From positions 1 to 49,934 of the forward strand of contig CALZOU010000003.1 in NCBI GenBank assembly GCA_945827805.1: 49,934 bases of DNA. Reading direction: 5' to 3'. Source of the stretch: an uncultured Lachnospiraceae bacterium (GTDB taxonomy: Bacteria > Bacillota > Clostridia > Lachnospirales > Lachnospiraceae). The notes beneath the pieces were generated by a model. It did no database searches. It was not told where the DNA came from and was given only the letters and a program-made list of their open reading frames with translations. Of the stretch, positions 24,953 through 33,781 are shown piece by piece. How positions within the stretch are numbered: position 1 is the first letter of the stretch; the number at the start of each line of letters is the position of its first letter. Both the position numbers and the translations under genes were made by a program.

Positions 24953-25062
24953 AGAGCAACAATTTAGGACAGGTCGAATCACTTGCTGATGATGCAGTAA
25001 GAACATGATTCACTTTTATGCAGTCGATTGCCAGGAGCGAATAGTATTTGTGAAGGCATTGA
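24953..25062 (+). repeat. Dispersed intergenic element, copy B
   Basis: AGGACAGGTCGAATCACTTG, CTGATGATGC and AGTAAGAACATGATTCA follow the family order. GTATTTGTGAAGGCATTGAA at the right end matches the right end of copy C. It lies between two convergent terminators. Confidence 0.55.
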
Positions 25063-25108
25063 ATAGATACAAAGAAAAAGGTAATGTACTTGAAAATAAA
25101 CACATAAG

Positions 25109-25137
25109 AAATAAAATTGCCACCGCAGCGGTGGCAA
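25109..25137 (-). terminator. Terminator of the kinase gene
   Basis: TTGCCACCG (25117-25125) pairs with CGGTGGCAA (25129-25137) around CAG. On the minus strand a T-rich run (TTTTATTT) follows. Confidence 0.75.
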
Positions 25138-25167
25138 CATATTAACAGGATAAATGCTATAATACCA

Positions 25168-26280
25168 TCATCCGGGAAATATCACAGATTCCAGTTCCAG
25201 CATACATAGCATCAGAAAAAATACGATGCCCACATCTACAACGATGACACACAGCCATCTGAGAACGGGCTGCCGAATATGCTGCAGATGGAAAAGACGC
25301 TGGACATGGAGATAATCGCAGGTAATGCACACAACAGACAATTCTATAAGAAGAAAAAAGATTCGTTCAAACCACTGTGGACCAATGGCAAGTACATTGC
25401 CGGCGGGATCTTTCGTTACGAGAGAAAACGCCAGCCACAGAATAATACTATAGCTGATGGATGCAGTGATCATTTTCCACGGAGTTTTGGAACGAAAACC
25501 GGGAGGAAGAATCTTACGCCTGCTCAGGGAAGCTGCTCCGACAGAGCGTGTGGAAGAAGCAGGAGCACTTTTGGACGAATCATCTGTGCCAGGCAAAGCA
25601 TTTCTGACTTCGGTAACGGAAGCAAAACGATCCTTTGGATCCATCTGGGTACATTTGTCTGCAATCTGTGAAAAACTCTTCGGAATATCAGGAAGCACTG
25701 TGCATAACTCCTGCAGGACTATACCCAATCCGTAGATATCTGTTCTGGGTGAGGATGAGCCAAAACCATACTGTTCCGGTGCTGCATACCCCTGGGTCCC
25801 CAACAGCATCGTGTCGGCAGCTGATTTTTCAGAATAATATTTGGCGGCATTAAAATCCAGAAGTACCACATGATCAGTATGGGTGATCATGATATTAGTG
25901 GGTTTGATATCCCGATGTACAATGGGCGGATCGACACTGTGAAGCTGTTCCAGAATATCACAGAGTTCCCGGAGATATCGCGTCACGGAAGCGACGGTAA
26001 GAGATCTTTCTTCGATTTTTTCCTGTAGGGAAAAGCCCGAGATATATTCCTCGATCACCGTCAGCTGGCCCTGTTCCTCGGCAAAATCAATGATCCGGGG
26101 GATTCCGGTGATGGGATGGCTGGACAGATATTCGTAGACCGGAAGATGATATATATCCAGAATTTTTTTGACATAGATTTTTTTCGTGCTCTGGTGCTGC
26201 ACCAGACTGACATGGTGGTCTTCATTGAGCACGGCGATCGTCTTGTAATAGGAAAGGGCAAGGCGTTTTGAAATATCCAA
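25168..26280 (-). CDS. Membrane-anchored Ser/Thr protein kinase
   Basis: The 370-residue protein has a Hanks-type kinase domain (residues ~10-225): lysine in YVKKIL, catalytic loop HRDIKPTN, DFN in place of DFG, APEQYG and the regulatory-spine region TDIYGLGIVL. The glycine loop is degenerate. A Ser-rich linker (~230-260) leads to about three membrane helices at the C-terminus, with no extracellular sensor domain. The start is TTG 26280 with AAAGGA upstream; the nearby ATG is in another frame. It is divergent from an HTH gene whose product may be its partner (inference). Confidence 0.85.
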   Translation of the reverse strand: MDISKRLALSYYKTIAVLNEDHHVSLVQHQSTKKIYVKKILDIYHLPVYEYLSSHPITGIPRIIDFAEEQGQLTVIEEYISGFSLQEKIEERSLTVASVTRYLRELCDILEQLHSVDPPIVHRDIKPTNIMITHTDHVVLLDFNAAKYYSEKSAADTMLLGTQGYAAPEQYGFGSSSPRTDIYGLGIVLQELCTVLPDIPKSFSQIADKCTQMDPKDRFASVTEVRNALPGTDDSSKSAPASSTRSVGAASLSRRKILPPGFRSKTPWKMITASISYSIILWLAFSLVTKDPAGNVLAIGPQWFERIFFLLIELSVVCITCDYLHVQRLFHLQHIRQPVLRWLCVIVVDVGIVFFLMLCMLELESVIFPG

Positions 26281-26335
26281 ACTATCATTCCTTTCGTGAT
26301 ATGCTGGATATTATTATAGCAGATTGGAGAGGCTA

Positions 26336-26797
26336 ATGAGTAAAAAAAGCACAAAAGAACTGGAAAATGCACTGGGAAGTACGCATGTCAGCGACTTTGA
26401 AAAATTTTACCATGAAAATAGGGACGATATGAATATGGAGATGGATTCTTTTTCAGTGTATATCAAGGATCTGCTCAGAGAAAAGGGATTGACGCAGCAA
26501 AAGGTATTCTTGCTGGCGGATATACCGGAGAGATACGGCTATAAGCTGTTGTCCGGGGAAAAGCATACAAAGCAGCGGGATGTGATCCTCAGGATCTGTT
26601 ATGCTGCAGAGTGTACGCTGGAGGAAACACAGAAAGCTCTGCGGAAATACGAGATGCCGCAGCTGTATGCCAAGATTCCCAGAGATGCGCTGCTGATGAT
26701 CATCTTTAATGAGCGGCCGGGTAGCATTATTGATGCTAACACCTTATTGAAGAAAAACGGGATGGAGCCGTTGCGGACCAGTGGAGTGCAGGAATAA
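26336..26797 (+). CDS. HTH-domain protein beside the kinase
   Basis: The 153-residue protein has an XRE-like segment at ~45-85 (LREKGLTQQKVFLLADI, GYKLLSGEKHTKQRDVIL) inside a longer helical protein. The C-terminal half (LRKYEMPQLYAKIPRDALL) is characteristic of clostridial HTH proteins near Hanks kinases, as far as I recall. It could be a regulator or a phosphorylation substrate. GGAGAGG precedes ATG 26336. About 37 bases separate it from the zinc-ribbon/Ltp gene, so an operon is likely. Confidence 0.75.
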   Translation: MSKKSTKELENALGSTHVSDFEKFYHENRDDMNMEMDSFSVYIKDLLREKGLTQQKVFLLADIPERYGYKLLSGEKHTKQRDVILRICYAAECTLEETQKALRKYEMPQLYAKIPRDALLMIIFNERPGSIIDANTLLKKNGMEPLRTSGVQE

Positions 26798-26834
26798 TGG
26801 CTGCAGAAAAAAACAAAAGAAAAGGAGAATACGA

Positions 26835-27638
26835 ATGGAAAACAAAAAAATGATACCTTGCAAACATTGCGGGCAGGAGATCGCGGCTGCCGCAAAAATA
26901 TGTCCGCATTGCGGAGCAAAGAATAAAAAACCTGTGTTTAAAAAATGGTGGTTCTGGGTGATTGTCGCAGTGATTGTTTGCGCAGCTGCTGCAGGAGGCG
27001 GAACAGGCACGGCTAAGACAACAGCGGAAACGGACGAAGCTCAGAAAAAGGAAGTATCTTCTGGGGAAACAGTTTCTAAAGATACTTCTCATACAGATAC
27101 AGCTGAAGTTTCTTCAAAAAGTATAGTGGAGGTTGTTGTGCCGGAACAGCCGGAAGAGGCAGAGAACGCTCAGGAGGAGGAAAAAATATCTTCAGAATAT
27201 AAATCAGCCGTGAAAAAAGCTGAATCCTATGCACAGATCATGCACATGTCAAAAAAGGGGATCTATGATCAACTGACTTCGGAATATGGAGAGCAGTTTA
27301 CGAAAGAAGCAGCAGACTATGCCATGGAGCATGTGGATATTGACTGGAATGCCAATGCATTAAAAAAGGCTGAAGATTACAGCAATACGATGCATATGTC
27401 AAAAAGCGGGATTTACGATCAGCTGATTTCTGAGTATGGAGAACAGTTTACAAAAGAAGAGGCTCAGTACGCAGTGGATCATCTTGAAGCCGACTATAGT
27501 GCCAATGCACTGGCAAAGGCAAAAAGTTACCAGGATATGGATATGTCCCCATCGGCGATTTATGATCAGCTGATTTCTGAATATGGTGAAAAATTCACCA
27601 AAGAAGAAGCACAGTATGCGGTTGATCATTTGGAATGA
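26835..27638 (+). CDS. Zinc-ribbon membrane protein with three Ltp repeats
   Basis: The 267-residue protein has a zinc ribbon (CKHCG...CPHCG, residues ~9-26), one membrane helix (WWFWVIVAVIVCAAAAGGG), a Ser/Thr/Glu-rich stalk and three repeats of ~47 residues (ALxxAxxYxxxMxMSxxGIYDQL, EYGEQFTxExAxYAxxH). These match the Ltp/superinfection-exclusion repeat family, known from prophage-encoded lipoproteins that block phage DNA entry. Here the anchor is a helix behind a cytosolic zinc ribbon. AAAGGAG precedes the ATG. Any phage role is inference. Confidence 0.82.
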   Translation: MENKKMIPCKHCGQEIAAAAKICPHCGAKNKKPVFKKWWFWVIVAVIVCAAAAGGGTGTAKTTAETDEAQKKEVSSGETVSKDTSHTDTAEVSSKSIVEVVVPEQPEEAENAQEEEKISSEYKSAVKKAESYAQIMHMSKKGIYDQLTSEYGEQFTKEAADYAMEHVDIDWNANALKKAEDYSNTMHMSKSGIYDQLISEYGEQFTKEEAQYAVDHLEADYSANALAKAKSYQDMDMSPSAIYDQLISEYGEKFTKEEAQYAVDHLE

Positions 27639-27705
27639 ATTGTGTTATCCGCATTGAATTAATCAGGGAATTATTTCCGAAATATATGAAAATAAATGCC
27701 AGTAG

Positions 27706-27744
27706 ATCAAAGGGGCTGTTTCATTTGAAGCAGTCCCTTTTGAT
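27706..27744 (+). terminator. Hairpin after the Ltp-repeat gene
   Basis: ATCAAAGGGG...CTG pairs with CAG-T-CCCTTTTGAT with one bulge. The T run lies inside the stem, so termination is likely but not certain. Confidence 0.5.
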
Positions 27745-27851
27745 AACCCGTAGAGTGAAAGCGCAACATAATGTTTCAGAAAACAGCAGGATAGTATTTT
27801 AATGCTGGCTATGTTATGATAGAACCTGAATAAAAAAGGAGAAGAATACCT

Positions 27852-28763
27852 ATGAAAAAGATAGAGAACGTAGCCATTATTGGCATGGGTGCCCTGGGCA
27901 TTCTGTATGGTACGCAATGCATCGATGCGGAGCATCCTGTGCAGTTTATTATGAATACTCAGCGAGTGGGAAAATATGCCGGAAAGCTGTTTTACAAAAA
28001 CGGCAAAGCCTATGAGATGCCCCTTTGCGACTGCAGGGAGGCAAAACCGGCAGACCTCGTGATGGTGGCCGTAAAATACAACGGTCTGGCATCGGCCATG
28101 GAGGATATGGCAAATTGCGTAGATGATCATACCATCATCATGTCCGTGATGAATGGTATTGACAGCGAGGAAATCCTGGAGAAACGCTTCGGACGGGAAA
28201 AACTGATCTACACTGTAGCTCAGGGCATGGACGCTATGAAATCCGGGGAAAATCTCAGATTCACGCAGATGGGCGAACTGCATATCGGTGCCCGCTATGA
28301 AGAACAGAAAGAAAATGTGGACGCAGTCCAGGCCTATTTTGAAGAGATACACATGCCCTATGTACGGGAAGAGGATATCATGTACCGGCTCTGGAGCAAG
28401 TTTATGCTGAATGTAGGCATTAATCAGTGCTGTATGGCTTTTAACACCAATTATCATGGCTGTCTGATCCCGGGGGAGGCCAACCGTACCATGATCTCTG
28501 CCATGCGGGAGGTGGTGGCACTGGCAAACAGTGAGAAAATTCCTCTTAAAGAACAGGATCTGAATATGTATGTGGATATTTTAAAGACACTGTCGCCCAC
28601 AGGAATTCCTTCCATGCAGCAGGATGCGGTAGCACATCGCCCGTCAGAGGTGGAGATGTTTGCAGGAACCGTGATCCGAAGAGCAAAGGAAAAGAACATT
28701 CTGGTACCTGTTAACGAGTTTTTGCACGAACGCATCAGAGAGATAGAAGAGAGTTGGAAATGA
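27852..28763 (+). CDS. 2-dehydropantoate 2-reductase family (PanE/ApbA)
   Basis: The 303-residue protein has a Rossmann motif, IIGMGALGILYG, the VMVAVKYNGL and MNGIDSEE segments, and the C-terminal helical domain with KFMLNVGINQ and SMQQDAVAHRPSEVEMFAGT, a PanE signature. The family reduces ketopantoate to pantoate with NADPH. No other pantothenate gene is near, so a ketopantoate reductase paralogue is possible. AAAAGGAG precedes the ATG; the stop overlaps topB by four bases. Confidence 0.9.
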   Translation: MKKIENVAIIGMGALGILYGTQCIDAEHPVQFIMNTQRVGKYAGKLFYKNGKAYEMPLCDCREAKPADLVMVAVKYNGLASAMEDMANCVDDHTIIMSVMNGIDSEEILEKRFGREKLIYTVAQGMDAMKSGENLRFTQMGELHIGARYEEQKENVDAVQAYFEEIHMPYVREEDIMYRLWSKFMLNVGINQCCMAFNTNYHGCLIPGEANRTMISAMREVVALANSEKIPLKEQDLNMYVDILKTLSPTGIPSMQQDAVAHRPSEVEMFAGTVIRRAKEKNILVPVNEFLHERIREIEESWK

Positions 28764-30961
28764 AACATTTAGTTATTGCAGAAAAGCCTTCGGTAGCCAG
28801 AGATATTGCCCGGGTGCTGGGGTGTCAGAAAAAGGCGGCTACCTATATGGAAGGGCAGGAATATATCGTGACCTGGGCGCTTGGCCATTTGGTGACACTG
28901 GCTGATCCGGAGGAGTACGATAAGAAATACCAGAAATGGGAGATGGAGCCTCTGCCCATTATGCCGGAAAAATGGAAGCTGGTGGTGATCCGCCAGACGT
29001 CTGCCCAGTTTCGGGCGGTAAAAGAGCAGATCTATCGTAAAGATGTGGAGGATATTATCATTGCCACAGATGCGGGACGGGAAGGTGAGCTGGTAGCCCG
29101 GTGGATCCTGGAAAAAGCGGATTGTCATAAGCCTCTGAAACGGTTGTGGATCTCTTCGGTAACGGACAAAGCTATACGTGAGGGATTTTCTCGTTTGCGT
29201 CCGGGCAAAGAGTATTATCCGCTGTACCGTGCTGCGGTGGCCCGTGCTGAGGCGGACTGGCTGGTGGGCATCAATGCCACCAGAGCATTGACCTGCAAGT
29301 ACAATGCCCAGCTGTCCTGCGGCCGTGTGCAGACTCCGACGCTGGCCATTATTGCGGCCAGAGAACAGGAAATCCGTGAGTTTAAGCCGCAGCCGTATTA
29401 TGGCATAAAGGCTGTGGCCCAGGGCGTGACCTTTACCTGGACAGAAGATAAAAGCGGTTCTCGCAGAAGTTTTGATAAAGCGAAGATAGATAACCTGTAT
29501 GCCGGATGCACCGGGGAATCTGTGATTATCGAGGAAATTTCTCACAAATCCAAAAAGAGTTTCGCACCTGCCTTATATGATCTTACAGCACTGCAGCGAG
29601 AAGCAAATGCGAAATATGGTTTTTCTGCAAAGGAAACCTTAAATATCATGCAGCGCCTTTACGAAAATCACAAGGTTCTGACGTATCCCCGCACAGATTC
29701 CCGATATATTACATCTGATATGGTGGGGACTCTTACAGAGCGGCTTTCCGCCTGTGCTGTCGGTCCCTATAAAAAGCTGGCATTAAAGCTGTCACGGCAG
29801 AATATCAAGGGCAATAAATCTTTTGCAGACAATGCCAAAGTTTCCGATCATCACGCGATCATCCCAACAGAGCAGTATGTGCGTCTGGAAGATATGAGCG
29901 TGGAGGAGAGAAAAATCTATGATATGGTGGTGCGCCGTTTCCTGGCCGTGCTGTCTCCGGCATGCGAAAGTGAAGAAATCTCGGTTAAGGCTGTTCTGGG
30001 GAAAGAAACCTTTGTGACCAGGGGAAGTGTGGAAAAGTTCCCCGGCTGGAGAGAGGCGTATGAGAGCGGCTACACGGATCCGGATGAAGAGGAAGATACT
30101 GCGGACAGCTTTTTTGGTGCACCGCCGGTTCTGGCAGAATGGAAGAAAGGATCCCGGGTAAAGGTGGATCGGCTGACGGTTACGGAGGGGAAAACCACAC
30201 CGCCGCCGTATTTTACCGAGGGTACCCTGATCGCTGCCATGGAAAATCCCGTGAAATACATGACCCATAAAAACAGTACTCAGGCAAAAACGCTGGGAGA
30301 GACCGGCGGTCTCGGCACAGTAGCCACCCGGGCGGACATCATTGAGAAACTGTTTGGAAGCTTTTTGATGGAGAAGAAGGGAAACGAGATTCATATCACC
30401 TCCAAAGGCCGCCAGCTTTTGAAACTGGTGCCGGAGGATCTGAAAAAACCGGAGCTCACGGCAGACTGGGAGCTCAGACTTAAAGGGATTGCCGCCGGGA
30501 AAGAAAAAGATCAGCAGTTTATGGCGGAGATACAGGAATATACGAAGCATCTGATCGGTGAGATCAAAGGAGCTGAGGGAACCTTCCGTCATGATAACCT
30601 GACCAGCAAAAAATGTCCGGACTGCGGTAAATTTATGCTGGAGGTCAATGGCAAACATGGCAAGATGCTGGTATGTCAGGACAGGGAGTGCGGGCACAGA
30701 GAAACCATTGCCCGCCACACCAACGCCCGGTGTCCCGTATGCCATAAGCGGATGGATCTGGTAGGACAGGGAGACGGCCAGCGGTTTGTCTGTGTCTGCG
30801 GCCATAAGGAGAAACTGAGTTCCTTTGAAGAACGCCGCGCGAAAGAAGGCAAAGGTGTCAGCAAACGGGATGTGGCAAATTATATGCGAAAGCAGGCGAA
30901 AGAGGCCAGCGAACCCGTGAATAATGCTTTTGCGGATGCGTTAAAGAATATTAAACTATAA
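28760..30961 (+). CDS. topB: DNA topoisomerase III (type IA)
   Basis: The 733-residue protein has a TOPRIM domain (VIAEKPSVARDIA, ATDAGREGELVARW), the type IA core SCGRVQTPTLA and active-site Tyr in TYPRTDSRY, then GTVATRADII. The C-terminus carries zinc-ribbon-like cysteines (CPDCG, CQDREC, CPVC, CVCG). Start ATG 28760 overlaps panE (ATGA). Length is close to Firmicutes chromosomal topoisomerase III, so a mobile-element relaxation enzyme is less likely. Confidence 0.92.
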   Translation: MKHLVIAEKPSVARDIARVLGCQKKAATYMEGQEYIVTWALGHLVTLADPEEYDKKYQKWEMEPLPIMPEKWKLVVIRQTSAQFRAVKEQIYRKDVEDIIIATDAGREGELVARWILEKADCHKPLKRLWISSVTDKAIREGFSRLRPGKEYYPLYRAAVARAEADWLVGINATRALTCKYNAQLSCGRVQTPTLAIIAAREQEIREFKPQPYYGIKAVAQGVTFTWTEDKSGSRRSFDKAKIDNLYAGCTGESVIIEEISHKSKKSFAPALYDLTALQREANAKYGFSAKETLNIMQRLYENHKVLTYPRTDSRYITSDMVGTLTERLSACAVGPYKKLALKLSRQNIKGNKSFADNAKVSDHHAIIPTEQYVRLEDMSVEERKIYDMVVRRFLAVLSPACESEEISVKAVLGKETFVTRGSVEKFPGWREAYESGYTDPDEEEDTADSFFGAPPVLAEWKKGSRVKVDRLTVTEGKTTPPPYFTEGTLIAAMENPVKYMTHKNSTQAKTLGETGGLGTVATRADIIEKLFGSFLMEKKGNEIHITSKGRQLLKLVPEDLKKPELTADWELRLKGIAAGKEKDQQFMAEIQEYTKHLIGEIKGAEGTFRHDNLTSKKCPDCGKFMLEVNGKHGKMLVCQDRECGHRETIARHTNARCPVCHKRMDLVGQGDGQRFVCVCGHKEKLSSFEERRAKEGKGVSKRDVANYMRKQAKEASEPVNNAFADALKNIKL

Positions 30962-30968
30962 GTAGATG

Positions 30969-31003
30969 AGGAGTGTATTGCTAAGGAGATTGCAGACACT
31001 CCT
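30969..31003 (+). terminator. Weak hairpin after topB
   Basis: AGGAGTGT (30969-30976) pairs with ACACTCCT (30996-31003), followed by an A/T-rich stretch without a clean T run. Confidence 0.45.
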
Positions 31004-31094
31004 TATTTATATATGAAGAAATGGAATAATAGATATTCCTTCGGGGGTTTACGGGGGAAGTGCAAATGTGATATTATTTGAACGTGATACGTGA

Positions 31095-31220
31095 CTGTTC
31101 AGAGCTGGTTGAGTCACTTACTGATGATGCCGTAAGCGCATGATTCAGGTGTGAAAAAATACTATCGGTGCAGCCGATTTTTACAGGCTTGCGAAGTGTA
31201 TCTATGAAAGCACTGAACAG
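31095..31220 (+). repeat. Dispersed intergenic element, copy C (full length)
   Basis: This copy is bounded by inverted ends CTGTTCAG (31095-31102) and CTGAACAG (31213-31220). Inside lie GAGTCACTTACTGATGATGC, CGTAAGCGCATGATTCAGG, TACTATCGGTGCAGCC and GTATCTATGAAAGCA. It ends 33 bases before the hydrogenase start, so it falls in that gene's 5' region. Confidence 0.62.
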
Positions 31221-31253
31221 ATATCATTATAATATTACTGAGAGGAAAAGACT

Positions 31254-32792
31254 ATGCGAGGAATATTCTCACAAAAAACGCAGATTCGAAAAGAAATCTT
31301 TACCGAGATTGCCCGGCTGGCCTATGAGGGCGGCGGCAGGCAGGAGCTGGAAGAGCTGCCCTATAAGATCATCCCTGGGGAGATCGCTACATACCGTGAC
31401 AGTATTTTTTTGGAGCGGGCCATTGTAAGCGAGCGGTTGAGAGTGGCTATGGGTATGTCACTGCGGCCTATGACGGAGCATGCACCCATTTCCAAGGGTT
31501 TGGATGAGAGTATGATCGAGGAGAAATATTATGAGCCGCCTCTGATCAATATCATCAAATTTGCCTGTCATGCCTGCCCGGAAAAAAGAGTTTATGTGAC
31601 GGATGGCTGTCAGGGCTGTCTGGAGCATCCCTGTAAAGAGGTTTGTCCGAAGGATGCCATCAGTATCGTTCACGGCAAATCACAGATCGATCCGGAGAAA
31701 TGTATCAAGTGCGGCAAATGTATGGATGCCTGTTCTTATAATGCTATTATTAAGCAGGAGAGACCCTGTGCAAAAGCCTGTGGTATGGGGGCTATCCATT
31801 CCGATGAATATGGCAGAGCAGAGATCGATCAGGATAAATGTGTATCCTGCGGTATGTGTCTGGTGAACTGTCCGTTCAGTGCCATTGTGGATAAAGGACA
31901 GATTTATCAGACGATCAAAGCTATTCAGAGTGATACGCCGGTATATGCCATTTTGGCTCCTGCCATTGCCGGACAGTTTGGACCGGAAATGACAGAATCC
32001 AGGATCCGTTCGGGATTTAAGGCATTGGGATTTACTGATGTGGCGGAGGTTGCCGTAGGAGCTGATCTGTGTACCATAGAAGAGGCTCATGATTTTATGG
32101 ATGAAGTACCGGAGAAGATGCCTTTTATGGCTACCAGCTGCTGTCCGGCATGGGCGATGATGGCAAAGAAATCTTTCCCCCAGCTGGCAGACAATATTTC
32201 CATGGCACTGACCCCCATGGTATTAACGGCCCGTCTGATCAAGAAAAACCATCCGGACTGCAAGATCGCTTTTGTTGGCCCCTGTGCGGCGAAAAAGCTG
32301 GAAGCCAGCCGCAGAAGCGTAAAGAGTTATGTGGATTTCGTGTTGACTTTTGAAGAAGTGGCAGGAATGTTTAATGCAAAGGAGATCTTCTTTGCGGATC
32401 TGCCTGAGGATAAGCCGCTCAGAGAGGCCAGCGGTGACGGCCGGGGCTTTGCCGCCAGCGGCGGAGTGGCCAAGGCTGTGGTCAATTACATTAAAAAACT
32501 GGATCCCAGCCGTGATGTGAAAGTAGTCAGTGCAGAGGGACTGGATAATTGTAAGAAAATGCTGATGTTGGCCAAAGCAGGAAAGTACAATGGTTATCTT
32601 CTGGAAGGCATGGCCTGTCCCGGTGGCTGTATTGCCGGAGCGGGTACTTTACGTCCCATCAATAAGGCAGCGCAGGCTCTGGCAGAATCCCAGAAAGCGG
32701 CAGATTTTGCGCAGGCGGCAGATACTACCTATGCGGATTGGATCCCTGATCTGGAAAAATTTGACAAAAGTGAAAAGATGACGGAGGAATAG
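31254..32792 (+). CDS. Monomeric [FeFe]-hydrogenase, group B-like
   Basis: The 512-residue protein starts with ferredoxin-type domains (CQGCLEHPCKEVCP, CIKCGKCMDAC, CVSCGMCLVNC; residues ~100-215). The H-cluster domain follows: L1 TSCCPAW, L2 GPCAAKKLE and L3 EGMACPGGCIAG. TSCCP and the lack of MPC in L2 fit group B enzymes rather than the group A HydA. Group B hydrogenases of gut Clostridia probably take electrons from ferredoxin. GAGAGG precedes the ATG. The next gene starts two bases after the stop. Confidence 0.87.
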   Translation: MRGIFSQKTQIRKEIFTEIARLAYEGGGRQELEELPYKIIPGEIATYRDSIFLERAIVSERLRVAMGMSLRPMTEHAPISKGLDESMIEEKYYEPPLINIIKFACHACPEKRVYVTDGCQGCLEHPCKEVCPKDAISIVHGKSQIDPEKCIKCGKCMDACSYNAIIKQERPCAKACGMGAIHSDEYGRAEIDQDKCVSCGMCLVNCPFSAIVDKGQIYQTIKAIQSDTPVYAILAPAIAGQFGPEMTESRIRSGFKALGFTDVAEVAVGADLCTIEEAHDFMDEVPEKMPFMATSCCPAWAMMAKKSFPQLADNISMALTPMVLTARLIKKNHPDCKIAFVGPCAAKKLEASRRSVKSYVDFVLTFEEVAGMFNAKEIFFADLPEDKPLREASGDGRGFAASGGVAKAVVNYIKKLDPSRDVKVVSAEGLDNCKKMLMLAKAGKYNGYLLEGMACPGGCIAGAGTLRPINKAAQALAESQKAADFAQAADTTYADWIPDLEKFDKSEKMTEE

Positions 32793-32794
32793 AT

Positions 32795-33328
32795 ATGGCA
32801 GCAAAGGGTATGACAACAAAGAAACTGGTGCAGACAGGAATACTTTTGGCATTGTGTCTCGTTTTTCAGCTTTTGAAAGGGATTTCCGTATATATCACGG
32901 GACCTATGGTAAATGCCATTCTGATCCTGGCTTCCTTAAGCTGTGGATGGTATAGCGGCGTGCTGATCGCTGTGGTGGCTCCGCTGACTGCCATGCTGAT
33001 CGGTGCCACGCCCATCGTGAATGCGGTGCCGGCGATGCTTCCGGTGATCATGATCGGTAATGCATTGATCGCAGTATTTGCCTGGCTGTTCAGAAACAGG
33101 ATGCTTCCACTGGGACTGGCCATCGGTTCCTGTCTGAAAGCCGGATTTTTGTGGCTTTCTGTCTGGTATGTAGTGCTTCCCTTTTTTGGCAGCGGTGTGC
33201 CGGAAAAGATGCAGATGGCAGCGAAAGCTACTTTTTCTGTGACACAGCTGATCACGGCAGCCATCGGCAGTGTGATCGCCTGGCTGGTGTGGACCAGACT
33301 GAAGAAGTATCTGGCGACAGAAGCGTAA
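32795..33328 (+). CDS. ECF transporter substrate-binding (S) component
   Basis: The 177-residue membrane protein has about six helices. It opens TTKKLVQTGILLALCLVFQLL, a pattern typical of ECF S components, and ends in a Lys/Arg tail. It binds an unknown vitamin or metal and needs an EcfAA'T module encoded elsewhere. GGAGG lies inside the end of the hydrogenase gene, so the two are co-translated. Confidence 0.82.
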   Translation: MAAKGMTTKKLVQTGILLALCLVFQLLKGISVYITGPMVNAILILASLSCGWYSGVLIAVVAPLTAMLIGATPIVNAVPAMLPVIMIGNALIAVFAWLFRNRMLPLGLAIGSCLKAGFLWLSVWYVVLPFFGSGVPEKMQMAAKATFSVTQLITAAIGSVIAWLVWTRLKKYLATEA

Positions 33329-33369
33329 AATGCTCAGATATCCAAATTATATATTTGTTTCGTAATGGC

Positions 33370-33398
33370 ACAGCCTGCCGGATTTCCCGGCAGGCTGT
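33370..33398 (+). terminator. Hairpin after the ECF gene
   Basis: ACAGCCTGCCGG (33370-33381) pairs with CCGGCAGGCTGT (33387-33398). Only a poor T stretch follows. Confidence 0.65.
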
Positions 33399-33430
33399 TA
33401 TGACTGTATTCCAGGGAGACTTGGCAAAAT

Positions 33431-33497
33431 TGTATTTGAAAATTTTATCATGTATTTGAAAATTTTTGATGACAAACCCATATTTACGTGCTATAAT
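33431..33497 (+). promoter_or_regulatory. tRNA promoter next to a 20-bp tandem duplication
   Basis: TGTATTTGAAAATTTT occurs at 33431 and again at 33451, in near-identical 20-bp units. The promoter is ATGACA (33469-33474), 17 bp, TATAAT (33492-33497). The A/T-rich duplication sits where an UP element would be. Confidence 0.6.
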
Positions 33498-33508
33498 ACC
33501 CATTGTTT

Positions 33509-33581
33509 GGGGCATTAGCGCAGTTGGGAGCGCGCCACACTGGCAGTGTGGAGGCCACGGGTTCAAGTCCCGTATGCTCCA
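33509..33581 (+). tRNA. tRNA-Ala (anticodon GGC)
   Basis: Full cloverleaf: acceptor GGGGCAT/ATGCTCC, D stem GCGC/GCGC, anticodon stem CCACA/TGTGG with loop CTGGCAG, T stem ACGGG/CCCGT with TTCAAGT, discriminator A. CCA is not encoded. A promoter lies 12 bases upstream. Confidence 0.96.
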
Positions 33582-33585
33582 CTTA

Positions 33586-33619
33586 AAAACTCTTGATTTT
33601 TCAAGGGTTTTTATTTTTT
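33586..33619 (+). terminator. Terminator of the tRNA gene
   Basis: AAAACTCTTGA (33586-33596) pairs with TCAAGGGTTTT (33601-33611), followed by TATTTTTT. Confidence 0.82.
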
Positions 33620-33643
33620 AGGTCAAGTCTGAGGTAAAGTCAG

Positions 33644-33781
33644 TTGACAAGATTGTATCATTTTTCTATAATATACTTAACAAGACAGCCGATAAGGAAG
33701 GTTACAGCTTCCCGTTCCGGCGATAATAAGCACTTGTAAAGCCGCTTATCTTACCAGGACAGAGCGGCTTTACTTATTTTT
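33644..33781 (+). ncRNA. Candidate antitoxin RNA of type I locus 1
   Basis: Consensus TTGACA (33644-33649) and TATAAT (33667-33672), 17 bp apart, drive a short RNA from about 33679. It ends in an 11-bp terminator stem GTAAAGCCGCT/AGCGGCTTTAC (33736-33746, 33763-33773) and a T run. It carries no ORF. Its 3' end overlaps the 3' end of the convergent toxin gene. Confidence 0.7.

Noticed and set aside
26061-26372. Alternative ATG-started minus frame at the kinase 5' end
   Set aside because: It is in the wrong frame for the kinase motifs; TTG 26280 with AAAGGA fits better.
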